A DNA stretch of 64,000 nt, from contig OW121743.1 of the NCBI GenBank assembly GCA_933228675.1, positions 17,287,384 through 17,351,383 of the forward strand, in the 5' to 3' direction. Both the position numbers and the translations under genes were made by a program. Below are positions 1-13,060 of the stretch, piece after piece. How positions within the stretch are numbered: position 1 is the first letter of the stretch; each line of letters starts with the position of its first letter. The DNA is from Stomorhina lunata (lineage: Eukaryota; Arthropoda; Insecta; Diptera; Rhiniidae). The notes under the pieces were generated by a model. It saw only the letters and a list, made by a program, of their open reading frames with translations. It had not been told where the DNA came from and searched no databases.

Positions 1-468
1 TTTTGTATGGAAGCCATGGTTAAATGTGAACCTATGTCGATAAAATTGTATATACTACCTAGTGCTTATGTAAAACTTCTAGTTACCAAATTTTGTCATC
101 ATAGCTGTTATAATTTGTCATTTATTAGCAAATAAGCGATTAGCCTAGACGAGGTTATACTGGAGCTATGGTCAAATGTTAACCGATTTTGCCCGATTTA
201 AATACCAAAATTTTCTCGTATATGAAAAATCTTTTTACTAAGTTTCAGTCTGCCAGCTACTTTCGTTTAGGCGTTATCATGATTTCAACAGACAAACAGA
301 AAGACAGACAGACAAACAGACAGACAGACATCGCTCAATTGTCTTAGAATTTCATAAGGATTCAGAATTTATATCGCTTTTGATTTTTGAGCCAATATTA
401 AGGAAATTACAAACGGAATTACAATCTCAATATACCCCCCCATTCTTTTTAATGGTGGGTATAAATAA
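1..468 (-). mobile_element. DINE-1-like (Helentron-type) element end, inverted, running off the window
   Basis: Read on the minus strand, the element starts near 463 with TATACCC, followed by a hairpin whose other arm is GGGTATA (plus-strand arms 431-437 and 457-463). Next comes a segment with the phrase TTCCGTTTGTAATTT, then a run of GTCTGT/GTTTGT units (plus 290-331, CAGACAGA). This order of terminal hairpin, 'attccgtttgtaa' and GTCTGTC microsatellite is characteristic of dipteran DINE-1/INE-1-like elements, and it recurs at 48198-48380. The rest of the element continues left of base 1. Family assignment is by remembered structure, not by alignment. Confidence 0.55.
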
Positions 469-942
469 GTGCAAAATATTCCAGTAAAAATGCACTTTTT
501 CAAAAAAATTCAAAAATCTTCTTTTAGTTATTTGCGCCTAAGTCAAGCAATTTTTGACAGATTTTAATTTTAGTAAATTCATTTAAAAGCTGTTAAATTT
601 CCAAAATTTTTTTAAAAGAAACATTTCCAGTTTCTTCTATGGTTTTTTTTTTTATAGCATCACAAACTCGGATTTTCTAATGCGAACTGAGAATTTTTTT
701 TTAATTTTTGCTTACTTTTTCTTTTATAGAAATTTACTGGTACAACATTTTTGTATTCTGTAAAACCAGTATGATAGGAAATTTTAAGCTGAAGATTTCG
801 GTATAAATAACGCTGAAATTCTTTTAAGAAAAACTGCAGTTTTAGGAAAAGTTCCGATATGACTTAAATTATTTATTTCATTTTTTTTTTTTAATTTCAT
901 AAATACATTAATATATAATAAGAAGAAGTTAATATTGGTTTC
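469..942. other. AT-rich 3' flank without a gene; candidate poly(A) signal for the gene at 943-2215
   Basis: I see no open frame or repeat with support here. On the minus strand an AATAAA (plus-strand TTTATT at 872-877) lies about 66 bases past the stop codon of the transposase-like gene and could be its polyadenylation signal. Confidence 0.35.
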
Positions 943-2215
943 TCATTTTTTCAAATTTGCTAAAACAGTACTTTTGTTGTAGTTTGGATGCATTTTGTGG
1001 AAATGTTCGATCACTTGAATCAAATCATTTTGCTCACTGTTTTCCATCACTAGCGTGTTGTTGACTGTTTTCAAAAGGTCAATTGCGCGCTCAGCAGGGT
1101 CGTTGACTACTGTTAAGTTAATTGCAAATTGTTGAATTTTTTTGAAATCTTCATTTTCATGCCAAGAAGAAGATGGACTGTGAATAAAGTCATAATGAGT
1201 CCCAGTGATATCGAAAAAAATTTTTGTATTTTCTGACACTAGGTCGACGATCTTGAGGTTGGCTTCTTTGGAAAAACACTTATAACGAAACAAGTTTTGC
1301 TGGTTCCTTGGATTATTTAAAGCAGATGCCATTTCGTTCAATGTTTTTGGTGAATGCCTCGGATCAAAAAAAGATAAGCCAATTGCAATTTCGCTTAAAT
1401 ACCACAAGTGTAGTGACATTATTTCTAAAGCAGCCTCTGCTACATAAAAATTTGTTTTGCTATATTCCTGGATTTGTTGTATCAAAAAAATATCGTTCAA
1501 AGCGGCATTTGTTGCTAACGTGCACTTAAACCAATGCTCAACATATATTTTGACCAGAAAAATATTGAACTCAGTGAGACCACTTAACTCATCATCTAAA
1601 TAAAGAAAAAAACTTTATTTAACTTTCGATGCTTGTAAAAAATTTTAACGTACCCGGTAATTTAAATTGGTTTCGAAATGCAAAAATCTTGAGGCTGTAA
1701 ATACCGCGGGACATAAATCTAGCACGGTGCAGTGCTCCAGGAAGTCTTATTTTGATTTGTTTATTTTGGAAAGTTGTTTCACCCAAAAATATTAGACTCA
1801 GCTCCAAAAGCTCTGTATAATCTTTTCTTGGTGACCTTTGAATCGAAAGTTGGTTTTTTATCATGTTTTTGAGCTGTATTTGACTTTCTTTATCGATGCA
1901 AGAGGCTATTCTTGAATTGCTGATGCCCGGCTCAATTTTTGAAAGATCTAGCGAGTTCCATTGCGACTTGAAATTCATTAAAAGACTTATGTCTGGTGAT
2001 GTACTTTTTTCTTTCATTGCCGAGCAATATACGCCAGACAACAGTACTTCCAGAACGTGATGTCTGCAAGCAAGGGTCAATATTTTTCCGCCGAACATAT
2101 CACGTAATCTTTTGCACGTTCCTGACTTTTCACCTGTATTGACACTTGTTGTATCAAAGCATATTCCTTTAATGAAAGGTTCAACTTTCCAATCATCAAC
2201 GGTTTTTTTAATCGC
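943..2215 (-). CDS. Transposase-like protein, 3' two exons of a spliced gene (5' end not found)
   Basis: Two exons join into an uninterrupted 404-codon frame: exon 2215-1654 and exon 1595-943 (stop TGA at 945-943). The 58-bp intron 1653-1596 begins GTACGT and ends TTATTTAG after a T-rich tract, typical of short fly introns. The first exon is preceded by TTTTCTTTTCAG (AG at 2217-2216), so at least one more exon lies upstream. Visible motifs are DTTSVNTG (about residues 21-28), ACRHHVLEVLL, PGALHRARFM, MSLHLWYLSE and NDPAERAI. I recognise this pattern from multi-copy uncharacterised proteins of insects, cnidarians and other invertebrates. An acidic DTT-NTG motif, a CRHH motif and a late NDxAER resemble an RNase-H-fold transposase, so I infer a transposon origin (DNA transposon or domesticated copy), but I cannot name the superfamily. 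No internal stop or frameshift is seen in the 404 codons, which suggests recent activity or selection. Confidence 0.7.
1596..1653 (-). other. 58-bp spliceosomal intron in the transposase-like gene
   Basis: Minus-strand donor G|GTACGT at 1654/1653 and acceptor TTTATTTAG| at 1596/1595. Removing it restores one continuous frame (phase 1, the split codon encodes Asp) and joins two halves of the same recognisable protein. Without splicing the first half ends after 19 more codons at a TAA near 1619. Confidence 0.75.
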
Positions 2216-3240
2216 CTGAAAAGAAAAGAAAAGTTTTACTACAAAAATTTTTCTTCAGAAAAGTTTTACTACAAAATTTTTTCCACAAAAAAATTTTACT
2301 ATAAAAATTTTACTATAAAAATTTTACTGTAAAAATTTTCTATAGAAAATTTTTTTATAGTCAAAATTTTCTATAGAAAATTTTTTTATAGTAAAAATTT
2401 TCTATAGAAAATTTTTTATAGTCAAAATTTTCTATAGAAAATTTTTTTATAGTAAACATTTTTTTTAGAAAAATCTTTTAAAGTAAACATTTTCTATAGA
2501 AAAAATTTTATAGTAAAAATTTTCTATCGAAAAATTTTTTATAGTAAAAATTTTCTATCGAAAAATTTTTTATATTAAAAATTTTCTATCGAAAAATTTT
2601 TTCTAGTAAAAATTTTCTATAGAAAATTTTTGTATAGGAAAAATTTTCTATTGAAAATTTTTTTATAGTAAAAATTTTCTACAAAAATATTTTTAAGCAA
2701 AAATTTTCTATAGAATAATTTTTATTGTACAAATTTTGTATTTTTTATAGTAAAAATCTTCTATCGAAAATTTTTTTTAAGTAAAAATCTTCAGTGGAAA
2801 AATTTCTTGTATTAAAAATTTTCTGTGGAAAAATTTTTATAGTAAAAATTTTCTATAGAAAAATTTTTTATAGTTAAAGTTTTCTACAGAAAATATTTGT
2901 TATAGTAAAAATTTTCTATAATAAAATTTTTTATAGTGAAAATTTTCTCAAGAAAATTTTTTTATAGTAACAATTTTCTATAGAAAATTTTATTATAGTA
3001 AAAATTTTCTATAGAAATATTTTTAAGTAAAAATTTTCTAACGAAAATTTTTTTATTGTACAAATTTTGTATAGAAAAATAATTATGTTAAAAATTTTCT
3101 ATAGAAAAGTTTTTTATAGTAAAAATTTTCTATCGAAATTTTTTAAAGTCAAAATTTTCTGTGGAAAAATTTCTTGTAGTAAAAATTTCCTGTAGAAAAA
3201 TTTTTATAGTTTTAAAGTTTTCTATAGAAAATTTTAAAAG
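2216..3240. repeat. Decayed roughly 30-bp tandem repeat with TTTTCTATAGAAAA core
   Basis: About 1 kb made of diverged units reading approximately TAGTAAAAATTTTC followed by TATAGAAAAATTTT. Length and sequence vary from unit to unit (TATAG, TATCG, TACAA centres). It lies in the intron immediately upstream of the acceptor at 2216. The core palindrome is the same as in the younger arrays at 22.3-24.1, 25.7-28.5 and 29.7-32.6 kb, so this looks like the oldest member of that superfamily. Confidence 0.75.
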
Positions 3241-4161
3241 TTTAAATGTATGTATGATCTTTTCCACTACATTCACATTTTTTTGCATCCCAATAAAATT
3301 CACCCTCATCTTAATTCGAATGCATTTTTTTCTGTTTGGTAGAATATTTTTGTTATTTATGGTAATTCTATGTCATACAAAACGTTATGCCTCAAAACAA
3401 TAGCAGTCAGGAAGATTTAAGGCTATATATTCTTTGCATTATTATTGTAGAGCCTTTTGCATTTTTTTGGTTTGTGTGAATCCTAAACATATTTTACAAT
3501 TTGTTAAACTCTAATGTCAGCTAACCTACAACATTTTGCATATTTAACATCCAGAGTTTAAGGCCATAACAAGTCAAGTGGAATGCTAAAACTGTACTAA
3601 ACTAATAGATTTCTAGTTTAAATCTGAATGAATTCGCTTGTTTAAGAGGAAACTGAAGGCTTAAAATATCATCAAGAGCTAATGGTTGACATGTACCAAA
3701 GCGGCATATATTGCAGTCTCTTGCATTCCGTTGAAATATTTTAAATCGCTTAACAATTGTTTATGATATAGTGGTATACCTAACCTAACTCTTATATTAA
3801 TATCAATCATACGCAGTGGTTGTTATTTTCCTTTCAATTTTTAAATTATGATTTATTTTCTAAACTTTTTCCAATTTGTTTAAAGAAACATATCCCTAGT
3901 GTATCTATTTTCTACAGCCGAAGAAAATTAATTTCAAATAAAAATAAACTGTTATACTTTTCGCCATTAAAATGTCATTATGTTCCTGTCTATTTTTTCA
4001 GAATTAATTTACAAAATTTCCCTACTTTATTTTCTTGTAAATCTAATTTGCACCTGTCAATAAAATACAGTTGTATAATCAAGTTTTAATCAAGGAAAGA
4101 ATAGGGAAGTTTTTAAAATAAATTTCTTGTTATTGATTTAAGTTTTTCTTTGCTTTTCCAG
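3241..4161. other. AT-rich sequence without a supported gene
   Basis: I find no convincing coding frame. At about 3793-3813 there is one copy of the dispersed motif AATATCAATCATACG that marks the repeat family at 42-45.6 kb. The last 25 bases before 4162 form a pyrimidine tract ending in CAG. Confidence 0.4.
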
Positions 4162-4193
4162 GTGTTAAAATGGTAGATGGCGAAAATCTGAAT
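4162..4193 (+). CDS. Candidate micro-exon carrying a start codon (8 codons)
   Basis: A 32-nt stretch is bounded by a strong 3' splice site (TTTTTCTTTGCTTTTCCAG, AG at 4160-4161) and a strong donor GTGAGT at 4194. Inside, AAAATGG gives a good fly start context, with ATG at 4170, followed by codons for MVDGENLN up to the donor in phase 0. This would be a 5'UTR-plus-start exon whose remaining exons are further right on the plus strand, across or within the satellite DNA, or beyond the window. No downstream exon was identified, so gene identity is unknown. Chance occurrence of such a splice-site pair in AT-rich DNA is possible. Confidence 0.35.
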
Positions 4194-4336
4194 GTGAGTT
4201 TAATTTGACATTAATTACAAGATTTTTCCTAAATGACACAATGATTGCTAGAAAATTAGAATAGAAATAAGTTTAGGAAAAGGGATAGCCTTAAAAGACT
4301 TTTTAAATGAAAAAGTTGTATTCAATTATAAAAGTA

Positions 4337-7300
4337 TATTAGTATTAGTATTAGTATTAGTATTAGTATTAGTATTAGTATTAGTATTAGTATTAGTATT
4401 AGTATTAGTATTAGTATTAGTATTAGTATTAGTATTAGTATTAGTATTAGTATTAGTATTAGTATTAGTATTAGTATTAGTATTAGTATTAGTATTAGTA
4501 TTAGTATTAGTATTAGTATTAGTATTAGTATTAGTATTAGTATTAGTATTAGTATTAGTATTAGTATTAGTATTAGTATTAGTATTAGTATTAGTATTAG
4601 TATTAGTATTAGTATTAGTATTAGTATTAGTATTAGTATTAGTATTAGTATTAGTATTAGTATTAGTATTAGTATTAGTATTAGTATTAGTATTAGTATT
4701 AGTATTAGTATTAGTATTAGTATTAGTATTAGTATTAGTATTAGTATTAGTATTAGTATTAGTATTAGTATTAGTATTAGTATTAGTATTAGTATTAGTA
4801 TTAGTATTAGTATTAGTATTAGTATTAGTATTAGTATTAGTATTAGTATTAGTATTAGTATTAGTATTAGTATTAGTATTAGTATTAGTATTAGTATTAG
4901 TATTAGTATTAGTATTAGTATTAGTATTAGTATTAGTATTAGTATTAGTATTAGTATTAGTATTAGTATTAGTATTAGTATTAGTATTAGTATTAGTATT
5001 AGTATTAGTATTAGTATTAGTATTAGTATTAGTATTAGTATTAGTATTAGTATTAGTATTAGTATTAGTATTAGTATTAGTATTAGTATTAGTATTAGTA
5101 TTAGTATTAGTATTAGTATTAGTATTAGTATTAGTATTAGTATTAGTATTAGTATTAGTATTAGTATTAGTATTAGTATTAGTATTAGTATTAGTATTAG
5201 TATTAGTATTAGTATTAGTATTAGTATTAGTATTAGTATTAGTATTAGTATTAGTATTAGTATTAGTATTAGTATTAGTATTAGTATTAGTATTAGTATT
5301 AGTATTAGTATTAGTATTAGTATTAGTATTAGTATTAGTATTAGTATTAGTATTAGTATTAGTATTAGTATTAGTATTAGTATTAGTATTAGTATTAGTA
5401 TTAGTATTAGTATTAGTATTAGTATTAGTATTAGTATTAGTATTAGTATTAGTATTAGTATTAGTATTAGTATTAGTATTAGTATTAGTATTAGTATTAG
5501 TATTAGTATTAGTATTAGTATTAGTATTAGTATTAGTATTAGTATTAGTATTAGTATTAGTATTAGTATTAGTATTAGTATTAGTATTAGTATTAGTATT
5601 AGTATTAGTATTAGTATTAGTATTAGTATTAGTATTAGTATTAGTATTAGTATTAGTATTAGTATTAGTATTAGTATTAGTATTAGTATTAGTATTAGTA
5701 TTAGTATTAGTATTAGTATTAGTATTAGTATTAGTATTAGTATTAGTATTAGTATTAGTATTAGTATTAGTATTAGTATTAGTATTAGTATTAGTATTAG
5801 TATTAGTATTAGTATTAGTATTAGTATTAGTATTAGTATTAGTATTAGTATTAGTATTAGTATTAGTATTAGTATTAGTATTAGTATTAGTATTAGTATT
5901 AGTATTAGTATTAGTATTAGTATTAGTATTAGTATTAGTATTAGTATTAGTATTAGTATTAGTATTAGTATTAGTATTAGTATTAGTATTAGTATTAGTA
6001 TTAGTATTAGTATTAGTATTAGTATTAGTATTAGTATTAGTATTAGTATTAGTATTAGTATTAGTATTAGTATTAGTATTAGTATTAGTATTAGTATTAG
6101 TATTAGTATTAGTATTAGTATTAGTATTAGTATTAGTATTAGTATTAGTATTAGTATTAGTATTAGTATTAGTATTAGTATTAGTATTAGTATTAGTATT
6201 AGTATTAGTATTAGTATTAGTATTAGTATTAGTATTAGTATTAGTATTAGTATTAGTATTAGTATTAGTATTAGTATTAGTATTAGTATTAGTATTAGTA
6301 TTAGTATTAGTATTAGTATTAGTATTAGTATTAGTATTAGTATTAGTATTAGTATTAGTATTAGTATTAGTATTAGTATTAGTATTAGTATTAGTATTAG
6401 TATTAGTATTAGTATTAGTATTAGTATTAGTATTAGTATTAGTATTAGTATTAGTATTAGTATTAGTATTAGTATTAGTATTAGTATTAGTATTAGTATT
6501 AGTATTAGTATTAGTATTAGTATTAGTATTAGTATTAGTATTAGTATTAGTATTAGTATTAGTATTAGTATTAGTATTAGTATTAGTATTAGTATTAGTA
6601 TTAGTATTAGTATTAGTATTAGTATTAGTATTAGTATTAGTATTAGTATTAGTATTAGTATTAGTATTAGTATTAGTATTAGTATTAGTATTAGTATTAG
6701 TATTAGTATTAGTATTAGTATTAGTATTAGTATTAGTATTAGTATTAGTATTAGTATTAGTATTAGTATTAGTATTAGTATTAGTATTAGTATTAGTATT
6801 AGTATTAGTATTAGTATTAGTATTAGTATTAGTATTAGTATTAGTATTAGTATTAGTATTAGTATTAGTATTAGTATTAGTATTAGTATTAGTATTAGTA
6901 TTAGTATTAGTATTAGTATTAGTATTAGTATTAGTATTAGTATTAGTATTAGTATTAGTATTAGTATTAGTATTAGTATTAGTATTAGTATTAGTATTAG
7001 TATTAGTATTAGTATTAGTATTAGTATTAGTATTAGTATTAGTATTAGTATTAGTATTAGTATTAGTATTAGTATTAGTATTAGTATTAGTATTAGTATT
7101 AGTATTAGTATTAGTATTAGTATTAGTATTAGTATTAGTATTAGTATTAGTATTAGTATTAGTATTAGTATTAGTATTAGTATTAGTATTAGTATTAGTA
7201 TTAGTATTAGTATTAGTATTAGTATTAGTATTAGTATTAGTATTAGTATTAGTATTAGTATTAGTATTAGTATTAGTATTAGTATTAGTATTAGTATTAG

Positions 7301-10300
7301 TATTAGTATTAGTATTAGTATTAGTATTAGTATTAGTATTAGTATTAGTATTAGTATTAGTATTAGTATTAGTATTAGTATTAGTATTAGTATTAGTATT
7401 AGTATTAGTATTAGTATTAGTATTAGTATTAGTATTAGTATTAGTATTAGTATTAGTATTAGTATTAGTATTAGTATTAGTATTAGTATTAGTATTAGTA
7501 TTAGTATTAGTATTAGTATTAGTATTAGTATTAGTATTAGTATTAGTATTAGTATTAGTATTAGTATTAGTATTAGTATTAGTATTAGTATTAGTATTAG
7601 TATTAGTATTAGTATTAGTATTAGTATTAGTATTAGTATTAGTATTAGTATTAGTATTAGTATTAGTATTAGTATTAGTATTAGTATTAGTATTAGTATT
7701 AGTATTAGTATTAGTATTAGTATTAGTATTAGTATTAGTATTAGTATTAGTATTAGTATTAGTATTAGTATTAGTATTAGTATTAGTATTAGTATTAGTA
7801 TTAGTATTAGTATTAGTATTAGTATTAGTATTAGTATTAGTATTAGTATTAGTATTAGTATTAGTATTAGTATTAGTATTAGTATTAGTATTAGTATTAG
7901 TATTAGTATTAGTATTAGTATTAGTATTAGTATTAGTATTAGTATTAGTATTAGTATTAGTATTAGTATTAGTATTAGTATTAGTATTAGTATTAGTATT
8001 AGTATTAGTATTAGTATTAGTATTAGTATTAGTATTAGTATTAGTATTAGTATTAGTATTAGTATTAGTATTAGTATTAGTATTAGTATTAGTATTAGTA
8101 TTAGTATTAGTATTAGTATTAGTATTAGTATTAGTATTAGTATTAGTATTAGTATTAGTATTAGTATTAGTATTAGTATTAGTATTAGTATTAGTATTAG
8201 TATTAGTATTAGTATTAGTATTAGTATTAGTATTAGTATTAGTATTAGTATTAGTATTAGTATTAGTATTAGTATTAGTATTAGTATTAGTATTAGTATT
8301 AGTATTAGTATTAGTATTAGTATTAGTATTAGTATTAGTATTAGTATTAGTATTAGTATTAGTATTAGTATTAGTATTAGTATTAGTATTAGTATTAGTA
8401 TTAGTATTAGTATTAGTATTAGTATTAGTATTAGTATTAGTATTAGTATTAGTATTAGTATTAGTATTAGTATTAGTATTAGTATTAGTATTAGTATTAG
8501 TATTAGTATTAGTATTAGTATTAGTATTAGTATTAGTATTAGTATTAGTATTAGTATTAGTATTAGTATTAGTATTAGTATTAGTATTAGTATTAGTATT
8601 AGTATTAGTATTAGTATTAGTATTAGTATTAGTATTAGTATTAGTATTAGTATTAGTATTAGTATTAGTATTAGTATTAGTATTAGTATTAGTATTAGTA
8701 TTAGTATTAGTATTAGTATTAGTATTAGTATTAGTATTAGTATTAGTATTAGTATTAGTATTAGTATTAGTATTAGTATTAGTATTAGTATTAGTATTAG
8801 TATTAGTATTAGTATTAGTATTAGTATTAGTATTAGTATTAGTATTAGTATTAGTATTAGTATTAGTATTAGTATTAGTATTAGTATTAGTATTAGTATT
8901 AGTATTAGTATTAGTATTAGTATTAGTATTAGTATTAGTATTAGTATTAGTATTAGTATTAGTATTAGTATTAGTATTAGTATTAGTATTAGTATTAGTA
9001 TTAGTATTAGTATTAGTATTAGTATTAGTATTAGTATTAGTATTAGTATTAGTATTAGTATTAGTATTAGTATTAGTATTAGTATTAGTATTAGTATTAG
9101 TATTAGTATTAGTATTAGTATTAGTATTAGTATTAGTATTAGTATTAGTATTAGTATTAGTATTAGTATTAGTATTAGTATTAGTATTAGTATTAGTATT
9201 AGTATTAGTATTAGTATTAGTATTAGTATTAGTATTAGTATTAGTATTAGTATTAGTATTAGTATTAGTATTAGTATTAGTATTAGTATTAGTATTAGTA
9301 TTAGTATTAGTATTAGTATTAGTATTAGTATTAGTATTAGTATTAGTATTAGTATTAGTATTAGTATTAGTATTAGTATTAGTATTAGTATTAGTATTAG
9401 TATTAGTATTAGTATTAGTATTAGTATTAGTATTAGTATTAGTATTAGTATTAGTATTAGTATTAGTATTAGTATTAGTATTAGTATTAGTATTAGTATT
9501 AGTATTAGTATTAGTATTAGTATTAGTATTAGTATTAGTATTAGTATTAGTATTAGTATTAGTATTAGTATTAGTATTAGTATTAGTATTAGTATTAGTA
9601 TTAGTATTAGTATTAGTATTAGTATTAGTATTAGTATTAGTATTAGTATTAGTATTAGTATTAGTATTAGTATTAGTATTAGTATTAGTATTAGTATTAG
9701 TATTAGTATTAGTATTAGTATTAGTATTAGTATTAGTATTAGTATTAGTATTAGTATTAGTATTAGTATTAGTATTAGTATTAGTATTAGTATTAGTATT
9801 AGTATTAGTATTAGTATTAGTATTAGTATTAGTATTAGTATTAGTATTAGTATTAGTATTAGTATTAGTATTAGTATTAGTATTAGTATTAGTATTAGTA
9901 TTAGTATTAGTATTAGTATTAGTATTAGTATTAGTATTAGTATTAGTATTAGTATTAGTATTAGTATTAGTATTAGTATTAGTATTAGTATTAGTATTAG
10001 TATTAGTATTAGTATTAGTATTAGTATTAGTATTAGTATTAGTATTAGTATTAGTATTAGTATTAGTATTAGTATTAGTATTAGTATTAGTATTAGTATT
10101 AGTATTAGTATTAGTATTAGTATTAGTATTAGTATTAGTATTAGTATTAGTATTAGTATTAGTATTAGTATTAGTATTAGTATTAGTATTAGTATTAGTA
10201 TTAGTATTAGTATTAGTATTAGTATTAGTATTAGTATTAGTATTAGTATTAGTATTAGTATTAGTATTAGTATTAGTATTAGTATTAGTATTAGTATTAG

Positions 10301-11030
10301 TATTAGTATTAGTATTAGTATTAGTATTAGTATTAGTATTAGTATTAGTATTAGTATTAGTATTAGTATTAGTATTAGTATTAGTATTAGTATTAGTATT
10401 AGTATTAGTATTAGTATTAGTATTAGTATTAGTATTAGTATTAGTATTAGTATTAGTATTAGTATTAGTATTAGTATTAGTATTAGTATTAGTATTAGTA
10501 TTAGTATTAGTATTAGTATTAGTATTAGTATTAGTATTAGTATTAGTATTAGTATTAGTATTAGTATTAGTATTAGTATTAGTATTAGTATTAGTATTAG
10601 TATTAGTATTAGTATTAGTATTAGTATTAGTATTAGTATTAGTATTAGTATTAGTATTAGTATTAGTATTAGTATTAGTATTAGTATTAGTATTAGTATT
10701 AGTATTAGTATTAGTATTAGTATTAGTATTAGTATTAGTATTAGTATTAGTATTAGTATTAGTATTAGTATTAGTATTAGTATTAGTATTAGTATTAGTA
10801 TTAGTATTAGTATTAGTATTAGTATTAGTATTAGTATTAGTATTAGTATTAGTATTAGTATTAGTATTAGTATTAGTATTAGTATTAGTATTAGTATTAG
10901 TATTAGTATTAGTATTAGTATTAGTATTAGTATTAGTATTAGTATTAGTATTAGTATTAGTATTAGTATTAGTATTAGTATTAGTATTAGTATTAGTATT
11001 AGTATTAGTATTAGTATTAGTCTTAGTATT
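4337..11030. repeat. 6.7-kb hexamer satellite (TATTAG)n
   Basis: Exact 6-bp period from 4337 to 11020 (6,684 bp, 1,114 copies) plus one variant unit TCTTAG at 11021. I saw no other variant by eye, and the minus-strand translation is an unbroken Asn-Thr repeat except at the right edge. Four of six frames are open because the hexamer holds no stop in them, so the very long minus-strand frame is not evidence of a gene. Such homogeneity implies recent expansion or strong homogenisation. Confidence 0.97.
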
Positions 11031-12821
11031 TAGCACACCTTTTAGACTAGAACTTTATGAAATATGTTGCCTACATTTAGGAATTTTGTCGAAATTTCTA
11101 AAAATCAATTCTATTGTAAATGATTTTTGTAGGTATAAAACGATATCGATGTAATAAAAATTTAACACACCAGCAACATTTGCTTTATTTTTTTGTTTGC
11201 AATACAACAATCAGCTTTCCTGAAAATATTTTTTCTCATTTTTTTATTGCCGACACTAAAAGTTGTTTGCTAATACTAGTTTCAGTGAATCCCCTTTAAA
11301 AAACTGATAGTGAACTAATAGAGTTATTTACACCACATGTCAGCTGTCAAAACACATTTGCACACACTCTAGTAACTTTAACTTAATTTTGAAGTGTCAT
11401 GTTACCAAATAGAGTCTGTTGAAAGAAAAAAAAATAGAATTCTAAAAAAAACACTTGTTATAAAAACTCAGCAAGTGTTTGGCAATATTCAGGTATTTTT
11501 TTTTTTTGTAAAAAATTCAATTTCTACATTTTTTCGTTCCATTTTTCGTCTTTACATCTATGGTTCATAAATCTCTAGAGTATGTTAGGGATGAGTGAAT
11601 TTGTATGTGATCTTTCAGTGGCATTGAAGTGTATTAAAGTGTGCAAAATGTCCAGGTGTAGTCTTACATGTGCATTAAGCTATTTACAGACAAACGCAAG
11701 CAGTTTGAAGAATATCGAATGCAAAGTGTACCAAATGCTTATGAAATTCTATGCCTGAATGAATGCAACAATTCTAGTCAACCATAAAATTTTGTAACCC
11801 GAATTCAGTTCATCCCGCTAGTTTTGGGGGAAAATGTAAATTTTATACATTTTTTGTTACCTGAAATAAAAAATTGTGAAAATTTAGTTTAATATTTTTT
11901 TTAAATCAGCAAAAAAACATTCTCTAAGAAGATCAAATCAAAATTATTTCTTTTCTTATGAAGGCCTCAAGTCTTGGCTTTCATTTTCGTACAAATTTAT
12001 TAAAATCCTTTTAATAGCTTTAAATTTATTAATACTTTTCTAACATTACCTCTTAATTAATATCAATCATACTCCCCGTATGACAAAATGTTAAAATTTA
12101 AGATTTCTGCTTTCTTTTACTTTCATTTTAATTTCAAGCCTTCAAAATCCCTTAAGAATCTCTAATAATTCCTACAAAAATATAAAACTTACTTCTTTCT
12201 TTTCTTTCTTTTCTTTCTCTGGAAGAAATCTTGACACAAAAGTTCTTCTCGAGTTGTTGGAAATTACTTCATTCAACAACTGCCTGAATTTTAACTTTTT
12301 ACCTTTTAAGATTTTAAGTTTTAGTGCCATGATTATTGTTGTAGTTGCTGTTGTTCTGAATTTTGTTTCTTAGCCTGGCTCTTATGGATACTCAGTCTGA
12401 AACTGTTGTTTTTACAATTTTCTTAACCTACTTTAACTTTTAGAGTAAATATTGTTTAAGTTCCTTTTTTTGGGAGGTAATTCTTTCAACTTATGAGGCA
12501 CTTAAAACAGAGAATTAACATTTTGCAAAGAACTGTGACAGTGGATGTTGATTGTTGAATTTGCTAGTAACTGTTAAGTTTCCGAGAGTCGCTGTTATGA
12601 CCATGATAAGCACTTGGAAACAACTTTTGTTGATTGAAGAACAAAATAGAGTATAAAAATAAAATGACAGAACTAAATATTAAAAGTAAAAATTTACATA
12701 TTTTAATTGAAACATGTAACATTAACAGAGTAATAACATACTTATATATGACCTATAGAAGAACAATAAGAAAACTGTATCACAACTAGAGCATAAATAT
12801 AAAAGGACTAGAGCGGAAACA
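11031..12821. other. Unique AT-rich sequence with one copy of the AATATCAATCATAC repeat
   Basis: No supported coding region. Around 11960-12100 there is a single copy of the dispersed repeat seen in tandem at 42-43.8 kb: a CTTGGCTTTCATTT segment, then ATTACCTCTTAATTAATATC, AATCATAC and CCGTATGAC. A CTTTT-rich pyrimidine stretch lies at 12190-12225. Confidence 0.5.
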
Positions 12822-13060
12822 TGGCATAACTATAACATAACTACAACATAACTATAGCATAGCTATAGCAAAACTATAACATAACTATAATATAACTATA
12901 ACATAACTATATCATAACTAAAACATAATTTTAACATAACTATAACATAAATATAACATAACTATAACATAAATATAACATAACTATAACATAATAATAA
13001 CATAACTATAACATAACTATATAATATTTATAACACAGCTCTATCACAACAAGATCATAA
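12822..13060. repeat. Degenerate 11-bp repeat (CATAACTATAA)n flanking the clean satellite
   Basis: About 20 imperfect copies of an 11-bp unit close to CATAACTATAA, with substitutions such as AAATATAA and ATTTTAA. The neighbouring clean 11-mer differs at two positions (CAGAACTAGAA), and the shift happens at about 13055-13065 through a mixed unit CATAACTAGAA. This looks like the ancestral edge of the array at 13061-18976. Confidence 0.85.

Noticed and set aside
4337..11030. Telomeric repeat tract
   Set aside because: TATTAG does not match the insect TTAGG repeat, flies generally lack it, and the array is internal.
4326..11036. 2,236-codon minus-strand open frame (Asn-Thr repeat)
   Set aside because: It is only the translation of the perfect hexamer satellite, which lacks stops in four of six frames. 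There is no unique coding sequence at either end.
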